A stretch of DNA of 30,335 nucleotides from Chara braunii (GCA_003427395.1 BFEA01000522.1:875197-905531); one strand, 5' to 3'. Shown: positions 9,602 through 20,479, counted from the stretch's first letter. Notes: a model not told the origin generated them from the letters alone. Numbers and translations: made by a program.

Positions 9602-11218
9602 AATGCTGTGTTGTCTTGCCAACCCAAGTGTGCTCTTCGGCCATGGCAAGATACGTCCTGTTCCCACTGCTGTCCTTGTCCCCTGATCACCCCAACACCA
9701 CCACCCCTTCTTCAACCCTGGAGCAGCTATGGCTTCCGGCAAGCAGGAGCAGCTGTATGTGGCTGCCCCTCCCCTTCTCTTTCGTCAATGCTCAGGGCAG
9801 GGCCGCGTACACTTGCTTCACAGCTGGGGCTGGAAGCCAGTGCCTCCAAAAAGATGTGGAATGCTCCGGCCTCCCTTCCTTTTTTGTCACTTTCTGGACG
9901 CTGCAGCTGCCTGGCTGGTACTGGGCTCACACCAATCTGGAAACCTTCTGACAAGCTTCCAGACTATTACCTGGGTCTCAGCCTCTTCAACGAACTCTGA
10001 GGCTGCGCCTACCAGTTAGTTGGCTGCGTCCAGCCTTCCTTCCAACTACCTCACGCCTGGCGACATTTTGCCTGCCTGGCCTTCACTTAGGGTTGGGTCC
10101 TTTTGCCCAAGCGGCCCCTACCGGGCGCCGCTGAAGCCTGAAGCCTCACGTTAGGTGCCCCGGTGTGTATTTGTATTCCAATAGCTCTGCTCCCTCAATT
10201 CAAGTACAGCTCGGCCAAAAAACAAAGCAAGCATGAAACGACAAAAGCTCAGCCAAAAAAAAAAAAAACAAAGGCGAGAAAACAATAACAGCCAAAGAAA
10301 AAAGAACCTTGAAAAGCACAAAATGACAACACTTTCACCGGCTCAAGGCCTCGATCCGCCCTACTGGGCCCTATTTTCTGTACAGTCGGCCACCCTAAGT
10401 GAAGGCAGGCTCGACCCACGGCCTACAGGCCTATTTTTGGGGTCATCACACAACTGAATAAATTCAGGCAGTTGCGCAGCGCCAGTTGGTTGAGAGCGCC
10501 CAGGCTCAGGCTGCCTCTTTCGAATGTAACTGAGGCAGGCCCTGGGCCAGATTCGCAACATGGACCAAACACAGGCCGCAGGCAGTTGGACATGGGCAAC
10601 CACCACAGGCCCAGGGCCTGTTTCGTTTGGACTGGGGCTCAGCCTCTCTGGGCCTACTGGAAGCGTCTGGGCAGGGGCCCAGCGCAGCCAGGCTACATGC
10701 AAGCAGGCAGGCCATTTCCATTTAGGAAAGGGCCTGCCCACACATTCAGCATTCGGGCACTGGCTGCATGCTGCGCAAGCGTTGCTGCGGTAACACTGGC
10801 CAGTGCTCACGCGCTCATGGGCGAGCTGGAAGGAGCAGGCAGCCATAGCCGAGCTGCACTGCTGTATGCTGGATGGGGCGCATGGTGGTTCTTGGGTGCA
10901 TGTGGCATCTGTGAGATGGGGATCGAGGTTATGAGTGAGGCGAGAGACATACCTGGTGCTTGAGGCGAACGGCATTAGCCGAGATCTGCTCGTACTTCGG
11001 GGAGCTGTTGACGTCATCAGCGGCAGGTAGATATGATCTGTCATTTGTAGTCTGGGCGCAGAGCGCCAGATAGGATATCGACATTGGTTCTTTGTTGATG
11101 ATGATGAGACTATCCGAATATTGTCACTTATGAGCTTTTGCAGTGCTCTTATTTGGTGGGACTCGTGATGCAATGCTGCTTTGGTTCGAGGTCACGACTA
11201 TCTGGTCTCATGTGTATG
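9599..11218. other. Unassigned GC-rich non-coding region
   Basis: Holds a 270-codon open frame on the minus strand (10361-11173) and overlapping plus-strand frames, all with GC-driven composition and no recognisable domain. I treat them as chance. GGCCC/GGGCC and AGGCC words are very frequent at 10340-10740. A donor-like CAGGTATGTC lies on the minus strand at 10946-10955. An inverted repeat is listed separately. Confidence 0.45.
10078..10406. repeat. Short inverted repeat bounding ~300 bp
   Basis: GGCCTTCACTTAGGGT (10078-10093) is inverted as ACCCTAAGTGAAGGC (10392-10406), giving 15-bp complementary arms. The interior is A-rich with no domain. It could be a small foldback element or coincidence in compositionally biased DNA. 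Confidence 0.4.
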
Positions 11219-11234
11219 ATGCTGCTTGGTTTCT
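11219..11234. repeat. 3' target-site duplication of LINE B
   Basis: ATGCTGCTTGGTTTCT, identical to 16477-16492. It abuts the T run (minus-strand poly(A)) that ends LINE B. Confidence 0.88.
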
Positions 11235-11268
11235 TTTTTTTTTTTTTGGGTTTGGTAAGCTTCATGCA

Positions 11269-11322
11269 CCGGGGGGCCTGCTTAATGGGGCAATACGAGC
11301 ATCCCCGTTAAGCAGGTCCCGG
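11269..11322. other. Strong stem-loop near the LINE B 3' end
   Basis: CCTGCTTAATGGGG (11277-11290) pairs with CCCCGTTAAGCAGG (11303-11316) across a 12-nt loop: 14 pairs with one T.G. The stem can extend outward (CCGGG against CCCGG) with a small bulge. It lies about 20 bp upstream of the poly(A) on the element strand, where some LINEs carry the hairpin their RT recognises. That role is inference. Confidence 0.65.
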
Positions 11323-11879
11323 TATTCAAGGCTCCATCTATTGGTGGGGAACAGCACCTGCTGGAAATCAGGTCCAGCGTCCCTACCATCTCAAAAATTT
11401 TGTAGTAGCTGTGAAAACATGTAGAGGCAGTGCAAACATCGATTGTGTCTTCTGTGTGGGTTGTTCCCAAATGTGATGTCATCAAAGTGTCTTCATATGC
11501 AGCAGGAGGCATTGATTACTCCCCCCAAAAAGGGGAGACTCCTACCGTCTTAATCAGCGCACAGAGAGCATTTTCAGAACCACCAGCAGGTGCCCCGAAG
11601 AGCAAACCCCGATTCAACGCAAGAAAACCGTAATCAACCAACGTCCTGCCAGGAGAGCACCCAGTGGGCCTCAGACAAAATCCTGTCACCACCTAACCCA
11701 CCCCTACCCGTGGCGAAAAGGGAAAAGATGGGCGAAAATGAGGGAACATAACAGGGTGGGAGAGAGGGGAGAGAAGGGAGCTTCCAGCCAAACCCAAGCC
11801 CGCGGTTCTCTTCCACTGATCACCCTCCCCGTGACCACGGCGGTCAATGCAGAATGTGTGTGACGTGAGCTGCGGTGAT

Positions 11880-12070
11880 GCAAATCTGCCGGTGCTACAG
11901 CTGCCCTCACTGTCGATGTCGTTGTTGCTGATGTTGCCCTTGTAAACGTTGTGATTATTTCCGTTGCTCCTAATGTTATTGTCGATGAAACCGTCGCCAT
12001 TGATGTTATTGTTGTTGTTGTCCTTGATCCAGTCTTTGTTGACATCCTTATTGTTCTTGTTCACAGTGTT
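11880..12070 (-). repeat. Asn-codon-rich (AAC/AAT) low-complexity stretch
   Basis: Minus-strand frame dense in Asn, Asp and Lys, including NINGDGFIDNN, which resembles an EF-hand calcium loop but lacks the acidic residue expected at position 12. No second loop or helices are seen, so I call low complexity. It lies inside the LINE B extra segment. Confidence 0.5.
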
Positions 12071-12329
12071 TTGTTTTTGTCGATGGCGGGCAACCGATTG
12101 CCCACCAGTCATAAGGGTCCGCCATCTGTGGAGAGGCGGGAAGAGGCTGCCGTTCTTCAGGCCCTCCCTGTGTGTAACCCTCCTCATGTAGCAGTTGTCC
12201 TCCTTCTGTGCCAAGTGTCCGAACGCACCCGTCAGATTGCACAAGCAACCTCACTTTCGAAGCATCACACAGATCATGTCCCTCCTTGAAAGTATCGTAG
12301 CAGCACCACGTTAGAGTATCCGCTGTCAC

Positions 12330-12720
12330 CAATTGATGAACTCATCCAGCTGAGGTGCCGGGCCCTCCAACTCCCAGATGATGTCCAACATGCTTCGCAC
12401 CATGTCCTCCAGCCATGAGATTAGCGTGGCTGCCCAACCATCAGCCTCAGACCAATCCCCCCTCGCCGAGGGCAAAGCATCCATGATATTTCGCAAGCGG
12501 TGACTACCCTCCTGAATGGTTAACAACCAATTGAAGCCATCTCAAGCACCCAAAGAACGCACCGTCAGATCAGCGAGAAAAATGCCTTCCACCCACGTGC
12601 CGTCTCCTGATCTGCCAGGTGGAACTCGCCCGGAGAGAGAACCAGCCGCGCACTAGGATATCCAGGGGCAGCTATGGTTGCCCCGCCACTGCTCCAGTCA
12701 ACAGATTGCGGACGGGCCTC
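12330..12720 (-). pseudogene. Unidentified protein-coding-like remnant in LINE B
   Basis: Minus-strand reading gives protein-like composition in two joined frames: IAAPGYPSARLVLSPGEF and ADQETARGWKAFF (about 12685-12580), a frame change, then FLADLTVRSLGA, one TGA, and FNWLLTIQEGSHRLRNIMD followed by an acidic, Trp-rich segment ending near QLDEFINW at 12330. The pattern of one shift and one stop suits an old coding sequence. I do not recognise the family. It could be a retroelement gag, a transduced host exon or chance. Confidence 0.35.
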
Positions 12721-12913
12721 ACCGGCCGGTCCACAGCGCAGGTTAGTGCTAGGCGCTAGCGCGTTTCAGCGCAGTGTTTGAATAAACTGTTGAATAAGAT
12801 CGGAGATGTCCTTACCATAATTTCTACCCATAATCCTTGGCCCAACCCTTTAGACCACCAGTACATGGCCCCAGCCTTGCAGAAAGAAACTCGTCGCCAC
12901 CACCCACAAAGTC

Positions 12914-12970
12914 GGGGCGGGGCGGGGCGGCGTGGGGCGGGGCGGCGCGGGGCGGCGCGGGGCGGGGCGC
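12914..12970. repeat. GGGGCGG (GC-box-like) tandem tract
   Basis: About eight GGGGCGG/GGGGCGGCGC units in 57 bp on the plus strand, enough G-runs for G-quadruplex formation. The minus-strand reading repeats Ala-Pro-Arg. Confidence 0.9.
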
Positions 12971-14160
12971 TGTTGATAAATTCCATCGGCGACCTCCTAA
13001 GCGTTACCAGCCTCTGAAAGGGCCCCGCACCCCATGTATGGGTGTATTGGTGGTTTAAACTTTTAAAGTATTGCAACCCCCTGGGTGAGAATCCAAACAT
13101 AACATGGCTATTGTGTGAGGTTTGCCAATCACAAGTCTGTTTAGGACATTGGGAGTAGCTTTCCCCCTTCCCTACTCCATAAGAGCCTGTCTGGGGTGTG
13201 GGCCACATACAGGTAGGGGCAGGCCAACAGCAAAATGCAATTGCTGGCCGATGCGGTCGATTCTCGGACAACATACAAGAAAACTCCTCCTTGTGGTCTC
13301 CGTGATTTGTCTCACCACTCCCCCTTGCCTGGGAGTTGTGATAGGCCGAATGGTGATGGTCACGCGGGGTGCGGCTCAGTGCACAAGATGTATTCTCTGT
13401 GATAGTAAAACCTCATGCCTCTTTCGATGGTTGATGTGAGGGCATGGAAGTTGAAAAAAACTATCGCCGAAGCACTAGGAGAGAAGAGCAAGAGGCCTAG
13501 TTCGGTCAGGTCAACCCACCAGTTATGCACGAGTTAGCTTAACTTAGCTCACAATCCCATGGTTGTATGCCAAGTATGTTGATGCGCTAGGTCCAAAAGC
13601 GGATCAGGTGCATGCACTTCGTCAGAAGTTTGTAACAGAATTTCACAGCCAGTTCTTACAATCACTCAGTCGAAGGATAGCTATGCCAGTCCATGAAACG
13701 AAAGGAGGACACCTTTTCCAATGAGATGCGTGGCTGTTTTCTGTAGAGTCTTGTTGGGGGCGGGAGCTTGTGTTCGTGAGATCCACATCAGAGTCCACAT
13801 GCTGTGCATGACAGCCAGCTGGACTCCCTGCCACCGGGCATACCAGAGGAAGTCGTTCTTTGGCAACTCACAGTGAACCTCCTTCTGTTATCCTCTTTCT
13901 CTGGATCAATGACTGCCGTCTTCATCGCAGGTCTTGCTGCATCAGCTGAAGGCATGCTGTCATCACATTGCTCATATGCTATCCCCGTGACCTTGAGAAG
14001 ACGCCACCATTTCGTTCTCTCCAGCATCGCACTCTGAACTGCCTCCTTGTGCATCACCTTTAGTCGAGAGAGCCCATCCGCCATCCCTGGTATTGGATAC
14101 TTATCTGCTTGAGATTCTCCCAAGGGAAGCTCCAAGAGGGCGATGCCTCCACCCACTCAA
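12971..14160. other. Remainder of the LINE B extra segment
   Basis: Open frames exist on the minus strand (e.g. 13788-14156, containing the peptide ERTKWWRLLKVTG), but no domain is recognised. The boundary with LINE-homologous sequence at 14161 is sharp. Confidence 0.4.
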
Positions 14161-14427
14161 CGCTTCCTTCCATCTGGCCGAAGGACCCCTGATCAGCATT
14201 GATTGCTCCTTCTAAGGACGATTGACTGTCAGCTCGCCCTGACCATTTGTTCCTCTCAGGTTTCTATTTAGAGCCTGTCGGATGAATCCATGTAATACGA
14301 GAACAGTGGGGGGTCCGCTCTGTGTTCTGTTGCTTGTCCTTGTCTTTCCCCGTGTGTCCGGTCCTCTTTTTGTTGATCACCATTCAGAACCTTCTGCCAG
14401 GTGTCCCGGCATGTATCCTCGTGGTCT

Positions 14428-16476
14428 TCATGCTTCTGCCTGGTGCCATTTCTTCCATCTCAATCTATTGTCTACTATCGTTGCCACCTTGCCTTTTAGC
14501 AACCAGTTCCTTATGAAAGTCCGTTTCTTGGTTGCTTGTCTTTCTGGTCTGTGTCTCGTAGAGTTTGCTATTCTCCGCCATCTGCTCCTGATTTCCGTCT
14601 CTGCCATGCTCAGCAGTAGTGACCACATTTCTTCTCTTGCCACCTCTGTTCCCTCGATTGTCTGAGTGCATTTGCGTTTCCATATCACCCACAGTGCCAG
14701 CTTCCTGAGTAGGGTGAACCATGCTTCCCCGCAGTCTGTGATGTTGCTGGGGATGTTAGTTAGAAGAAGGATAGAGATATGGGGGGTGTTTGGGGGGGGG
14801 CGCAGCGAACAGGATCGACCAAAGCTCGCGGATCTTCTTCAGGGCAGAAGAGGATGCAGTGGGGGATGTCTTCGGGTGAGTCGTTGCTGCACATCGAGCA
14901 GCATGCCGAGCTATCAGGATCAGAATGTTTCCTTCTCTCATGTAACCATTGGTTGGGCAGGGCTGCATGTGCTATTAGTCATTGCATACTTCGGATTCTA
15001 CTTGGTCTGATGAGAAGGTATTTGGTCCATGTGATGGTGATGGGGGTCGTGGTATCTAGGTTCAGTATGGTTCTCCATTTCTCTGCCAGCCTTGAATTCA
15101 GGTCCCTGGTTTGTAGTCCGAGGTTGTACCCGAACTTTACGTCATATTCTGTTATCCTTCTCGATTTACTGGCGGCACCCAGATCCCAGATCCATTCCTT
15201 AGGGTCGAATTCCAATTCGTTGATGCTGAGTTCCGGCTGGAATATAAGCCAGGGTGTCTTGTGAGAGACTCTAACCTTCCTGAGAAGGTAGGTTTCTATT
15301 TGTTTGTTTTGTGGTGTTTTGTTTACGATCTCTAGCTCATATAGGCCGTGTTTGATGATGGGGTAGGATACGATCTTGGCCTGGTAGTTGATTGAGTCTG
15401 GTTTTGACACAAAACGGTAGGCTTTCGTTGGTGGGGTCTGTGTGATGAGCAGTCCCCAGTCTCCTGGTTTCCATGTATGTGTCTCTTTTAGGAGGGTCGT
15501 CCATGGGGGTGGGAATGCTTTGGAGGATTTCGGACAGGTTGGTGGTCAGTAGATGGCAGCCTTTTAAGGGAGTGTGGAGGTCCTGTGCGGTGAGCTATTC
15601 TTGTCGGTCTTCGGACCACAGGTGTTTGACCTGCCATACTCCTCTCTCCACCCATGACAGCCATCTGCGGTCTTTGGCCCGGAGAGTCCACGGTCTGCCC
15701 TCTGTGTCTTTGATCCAGGAACAGGGGTTGTCGTAGGACTTCCTCTTTGTTGCTCGGGGGGCCTTTCTTTTCTGGCATCAGACGGTGCCAGGTCTTCAGG
15801 ATCGGAGACTAGTAGGGGGTGGGTGTAGTGGGGGGTTGAATGGGGGTCACTGGGTTAGTTTTCCTTGCTGGTCTCCCTGATTTGATTGTCCACTTCTTTG
15901 CCATGATCCAGAATAGGCCACTCATGTTCGGTGGGGTCGCTGCTGATGCCAATTCCTTATGTTGTCTATTGCCATCGCAGTCCACAAGAGGGCTTGTTTG
16001 CTTAGGATATTGATTATCCATTTGATTCAGAGGGCGATCATTTTCTGTTTAGGGTCAATTATACCTAGCCCTCCTTCCTGTGGTTTCCTGATGACAGTTT
16101 GTCAGGCCACCTTGTTTATGCAGGTGGTTTTGTTGGGGTCGCCAGCCCACAGATAGCACCTGGCTCGCCTTCAGCTTCTTCAAGTCGTCGTCGGGGGGGC
16201 ACCATATGGCGGCCATGTACCACAAGGTGGAGAATATTGTTGTGTTGATAATCAGGGCTCTCCCCAGTAGGGAGGCCTGGGCTTTGTTGCAGGTGGCTAA
16301 CAGGTTATTGCTCTGGCGAGTAGTGACTCCCCCATCCCTTGCCTGATGCCGTCCCTGTTTACCATGATGCCTAGATATCGAAGTGCTTGATCGCCTATAG
16401 TCCAAGACATTGGGGTGGATGGGTCTGGGGGCTGAGCGGGGGGTGTCTTCTGCGAGCCACCACCCTTCTGTTTTCT
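14428..16476 (-). pseudogene. LINE B ORF2 C-terminal remnant with zf-RVT zinc finger
   Basis: Post-RT region of ORF2, minus strand. Blocks in order: VTTRQSNNLLATCNKAQASLL and FSTLWYMAAIW (about 16330-16200), WAGDPNKTTCINKVA (about 16120), KPQEGGLGIIDPKQK (about 16070), YLLRKVRV and INELEFDPKEW (about 15290-15190), the zf-RVT finger CSMCSNDSPEDIPHCILFC (about 14900-14840), and VIWKRKC...IEG (about 14680). Unlike LINE A, the finger keeps its His. Stops (e.g. VA*QTVIRKP) and frameshifts make it inactive. The RT and endonuclease domains are missing through 5' truncation at 16476. Confidence 0.9.
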
Positions 16477-16492
16477 ATGCTGCTTGGTTTCT
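16477..16492. repeat. 5' target-site duplication of LINE B
   Basis: ATGCTGCTTGGTTTCT, identical to 11219-11234, immediately upstream of the element on its own strand. Confidence 0.88.
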
Positions 16493-17796
16493 AAAGTTCG
16501 CTATCGCTCATTTTCCTTTCAATCTGGTAACAGAGTTGTGGTACGGTGCGCTCATTTGGCGCTTGTCTTCTGCCTACGCGGTACATGCATGCGGTCTGCT
16601 AAGCGAGCGGCCGTAGGGAGTCTGTAGTGAGATGGGCGAAGGCAAGCAGGCGACCCAGGTGGAGAGGGGATCGCCAGAAAGGCTAAGTGGTGCTTATGGG
16701 GTGTTCGCAGTGATGAGAACTATCTGATGTGCGATTGATGCTGAGGTGGAATGGCGGTGTAATGCTGGTTGTGCCGAAACAGCGATTGGTCATCACAGTC
16801 GGCATCAGGTCATCAGGTGAGAATATATGTGGTTGGGGGCAGCTATTTTGAGGTACGTTGCATCTAACCTTATCTACCCTCTACGACACTTCTTACCGTG
16901 AGGATGTGTGTTATGTCTTGAGAGTCCTCTCATGTGAGGAGTCGAGTGCGCTCAACCTTGAGAGTCGTCAGTGTTTACGTGGAGCATCTGGAAGTAGAGG
17001 GCGGAGCTATCTGAACGGCCTTGGACGAAGCACCGGGTCACGGTCACCATGCCAACCCACCAGGAGTAGAGCACGCATGCTTTGTTGCTTTGTCCTTTGT
17101 CTGCTCGTTGCGCTATAGATGGGTTCTGAGGGGCAGGCCAGCCCTACGGGAAAGACGAGTACCGGACGTCTATAAATAAGTATCGGCGGGGACCTTCCAT
17201 TGGTTGTGATCGTCGTCATGTCTGCGACGTTAAATAATTCTTGAGGACTTTGGGGGCCGTCCATAAAAATGCCTCCTGATCAGCCAATCGGTCGGTGTAA
17301 GGCTCGCTGCACGCGAGGATAAATATTGTGCAGGCTGGCCAGCTCAACAGGGCTCGGGTCACAGGCGTGGGCCATGTGCACACCTTTAGACACGCACACT
17401 GTTCTGGATTGCTCAAGGACGCTGCCGACAAGAGACATTCACGAAGAACTGAGGGACGGGTAGATTCCAGGTGATAAGTTTGGGAAAGATTCCACTCTGC
17501 AAACAGCCAATTAAATGATTATGTTTTTATTTTGATTAGTTCGATGTACAACCGTTAACATCTGACAGACAACATAGTTAGAACTGTTTTCTGTTCATTG
17601 TGCTTTCTGTTTGAGAACTAGTCAAAGTCCAAATGGTTTCGTTTGTAGGAATCTGAACTTACTTGTTGGACCCAAATGTATATACTCTGACTTAGCCACC
17701 GATTAATTATTTTAATTATTTTAAATCGGTTTGTGCATTACCCTGCGGTAGGCATCGAGAGTGACCTAGTGTAGACTGTGTATAGTTTTGTAACTT
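16493..17796. other. Region upstream of gypsy gag (expected 5' LTR and leader)
   Basis: No pair of LTRs could be matched because no second copy lies downstream. The decamer CTTGAGAGTC occurs twice (about 16918 and 16961), as LTR enhancer repeats can. No primer-binding site of the common TGGTATCAGAGC type is seen. LTR limits stay undefined. Confidence 0.4.
17171..17180 (+). promoter_or_regulatory. Candidate TATA box (TATAAATAAG) of the gypsy 5' LTR
   Basis: A consensus TATAAATA lies about 620 bp upstream of gag, a plausible place for an LTR promoter. No supporting initiator or LTR boundary is visible. Confidence 0.35.
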
Positions 17797-19758
17797 ATGA
17801 GCGACAGGGAGAACACTAGAGAGGACGATAGGATCCTGCAATCGGCAAGACGCCCTATAGCCCACTTGGCATTAGGACCAGAGGGTGGCAGGTTCCTGTT
17901 CCACCAACAGAGAGAGAGACGGCAGCAGCAGCAAAGAGCTAGGGCACCAGAGGCAAGCAGGGCATTCGTGAGCGAGGCCGCTACTTCAGCAGCCATAGCA
18001 ATTGTTGCACAACAGAGCTCTCAGGCTGGTAGTTCAAGGACTGTAGGGCCAATGGTCGCACAGACCCTGAGTCAGTCCACTGGCGTTATGGCAAGCCAGC
18101 CAATAGTGTTGACTCCCGAGGAGGTCGCCATACAGCAAGCAGCACTTCAAGAGGCACGGCTACAGAAGGCGTTAGGAGAGAAAAAGGCAGAGAAGGAAAG
18201 AATGATCAGAAGAAGAGCCAGGTTACAGCGGAGACAAGCGAACGTTAGTGAGTTAGAGGGGATGGATCTGACACGCATGGATGATGATGTGAGGACCCTG
18301 CGTGCAGTCCTGCTAGATGTAGTAGAAATGCAGGACCACCAAACGAGTCTCTTACAGGACATCTAGCAAAGTCTGGCCGTATTGGTCGGGCGAGCTCAAG
18401 CAGCTCCATCCCCGTCCAGACCCATTGCCTGGCCCGTTCTACATCCTCCTCCTTTTGTCCCACCGATGACTGGAATATCCCCATATGTTTCTCCAGCATC
18501 GGTTCAAGGTATGCCGCTAACAGGAGGGTTATCAGCAGGTCCTAGTGTACAGGTTCCTGTACAGTCAGTGTATTCCTTACCTCCGTTGCAGGTTGTCGTA
18601 ACTAGGCAGCCTGTTGTCTCCCAGCCTGCACAGTCGCATGGTACACAGCCCCAGCAGCAGCTAGTGCAGCAGCCTGTTCCCCAAGGTCCACAACCTGGAG
18701 TGGGACAGGTACCAGGACAAAACCAGTGGGTTCCAAAGCCAACCCTTGCCTCCCCCAAACCCTTTACAGGGGACAAGAGGGGCGAAGACCTCGACACATG
18801 ATTGAGGTCAGTGCCAGTCTATGTCAAATGTAAATTGACCTTGCCGCACGAGGAAGTGCGTGTGGCTGCCTCCTATTTAGAGGGGAGTGCAGCAAGATGG
18901 TTGAGTGGTTTAGTGCAGCTACAGGGATACGGTCATGACTTCCGTGCTTGGGCAGTTAACCAAAAACTAAGGGACTTCCTTAAGCTGGTGGAAGATAGGT
19001 GGCATGATCCTCAGGAGGCTCAAAAGGCCACTGGCGCGATTCTGACATTGAACAACAGGCAGTTCAAGTCAGTAAGGGAAGCCACAGACGCAGTAGAGCG
19101 TCTGATCTGTGTTCCTGGAGTATGCTATGACCCCCAAGTCTTACTCACTGCATACCTGAGATGTTTTCCTTTGCCTCTCAGGAATCAATTGGCAGGTGAG
19201 CCCAACATCAATATGCACAACTTTCCCTCGTTCAGCAAGAAGGCCCTAGACCTAGAGGCAAAGATATGGCATGGACAGACACCCACGACGGAGAGTAGGA
19301 GGAAGGCACTGCCTCCCAACTGGAAGGCGAAAGGCCGCATAATGTTCGTCAACAAAGATGGTTCTACCATCGAATTAAAAGACGACTTCCAGGCGGGAGC
19401 GGCTTCAGAGGCGGGCAGCGTAGAAATTTCAGGGGGTGGAACAATCACTGCCTTAGGACAAAAAGGCAAGGTGACCGGTAGACGTCGTGGAGGTTCCCGG
19501 TCTAGGAGTCAAGTTGACCCTAACGGTCCTCCATGGGAGAAAGCGGGTCTCACAGAGGACGTGTGGAGAGACCGGTATACCAATCATGCCTATATTCGTT
19601 GTGGTCAATATGGCCACAACCAATTCAAGTGTCGCAACAAGAAGGTGACTGAAAAGATCCCACCTACAATGGGGCAGGCGTTCGGATCCTCCGCTTCCGT
19701 AGGTAGCAATGTAGCCAGCAGTTCTGGCACTGCTCCGGGAAACACGTCGGGCCAGTAG
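17797..19758 (+). pseudogene. gag: Gypsy gag polyprotein, two in-frame stops
   Basis: One reading frame of 654 codons interrupted by TAG (18364-18366) and TGA (18799-18801). N-terminal third: Arg/Glu/Gln-rich with probable coiled coil (QAALQEARLQKALGEKKAEKE, about residues 110-130). Middle: Pro/Gln-rich linker (about 195-320). Then the retrotransposon gag core (VAASYLEGSAARWLSGL, about 350) and a CCHC zinc knuckle near residue 600. The knuckle reads Y-x2-C-x4-H-x4-C: the first Cys is Tyr (TAT, 19591-19593), which should spoil zinc binding. Gag packages RNA in cytoplasmic particles. ATG at 17797 is the first Met of the frame. The TGA sits where a Trp or Arg codon is expected. Confidence 0.88.
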
Positions 19759-19817
19759 GAATAGTAGTTGTTCCTGCTAGGGTCGAGGTGGTGGACACAC
19801 CCTCACCATCTCGATAG

Positions 19818-20366
19818 ATGGCCCAAGCTACTTACTCCATCGTCGTCCCGCAAACACATTCGGCCCCAACGATCCTCTGTTCGTTGAATGTGTTCGAGTC
19901 CTTAGAGGAGCTAGAGGAGGAGTGGTCTAGATCGGACCCGCTAGCTTCTTGGTCGGCCATGGCCAAAGCCCCTAAGGGTGAGTTGTCGGTCGGCGAGGTA
20001 GTCATTGGCGACCGTAAGGCCGGGGCCTATTATGACACTTGCTCAACGTGGAACTTCATTAGTCGCGCATGCGTTAAGAGGTTGCGCTTACAAGGGCAAG
20101 TGCAGCGCCTGAGTCGACTTGTGGAGTCGACCTGTGCCAACAAACAGCGCATGGTAATCAACGACTATCTCAAAGACATTGAGTGTCTTTTCCCGTACGC
20201 GGGAGGGGAACTGAGACATCGCGTCTTGTTCCTAGTCAGCGATGATCTCCCTATGGACATCTTCTTAGGTATGTACTACCTCTCGGTTGCACAACCCCAG
20301 TTTCACTGGGACCGAAAAATAGTCAAACACACTTTGCCCAACGGGGGAACCGCCAGATTGCTCTAG
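19818..20366 (+). pseudogene. Gypsy aspartic protease with DTC active site
   Basis: A 182-codon frame shifted relative to gag. The segment KAGAYYDTCSTWNFISRACVK matches the retropepsin active-site region, but the Asp-Thr/Ser-Gly triad reads Asp-Thr-Cys (GAC ACT TGC, 20034-20042), replacing a Gly conserved in active retropepsins. The second half carries the expected DLPMDIFLGMYYL flap-distal block and a conserved FHWDRK. It would process Gag-Pol in particles. Likely inactive, although the frame is open to a TAG at 20364. Confidence 0.85.
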
Positions 20367-20479
20367 TACAAAGCTAGTAGTCTGATTGAGTCCTACGGGT
20401 GCATGTGTGCCAGTGCGTTTTATAATTATTATAAGCAAAGGGAATGTACCTAATTTACGTCTCTGCAGAGGGTGAGCCG

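Larger units (their letters stand above)
11235..16476 (-). mobile_element. LINE B: 5.2 kb L1-type insertion with 16-bp TSD and poly(A)
   Basis: On the minus strand the element starts at 16476, exactly where similarity to LINE C ORF2 ends, and finishes in a poly(A) at 11247-11235 (T run on plus). The 16-mer ATGCTGCTTGGTTTCT flanks it on both sides (11219-11234, 16477-16492), the signature of target-primed reverse transcription. The 5' part (16476-14428) is ORF2 C-terminus; 14428-14161 matches the LINE A 3' UTR. Similarity to LINE A then stops after GAAGGAAGCG, and ~2.9 kb of unrelated sequence follows before the tail. The last bases before the poly(A) (CCCCCGGTGCATGAAG) faintly resemble the LINE A 3' end (CCGGGGCCATGAGG). 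The extra DNA may be a nested insertion, a different 3' UTR, or 3' transduction. Confidence 0.88.

Noticed and set aside
10471-10535. tRNA-like segment with TTGGTTGAGAGCG (A-box-like) and TTTCGAAT (B-box-like) and complementary outer ends
   Set aside because: The T stem does not pair, the B box deviates from GGTTCGANNCC, and the spacing is short. Not a credible tRNA or SINE head.
10361-11173. Longest uninterrupted frame outside the retroelements (270 codons, minus)
   Set aside because: Composition follows local GC bias, no domain or repeat of protein origin is visible, and overlapping frames on the other strand are equally open.
11920-12010. EF-hand or dockerin-like loop NINGDGFIDNN
   Set aside because: The position-12 acidic ligand is missing, there are no flanking helices or second loop, and the stretch is an Asn-codon repeat.
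12914-12970. GC-box array as a CpG-island promoter
   Set aside because: It lies inside a retrotransposed segment with no gene start on either side.
16493-17796. Defined 5' LTR and primer-binding site
   Set aside because: No second LTR to compare and no recognisable PBS, so limits would be guesses.
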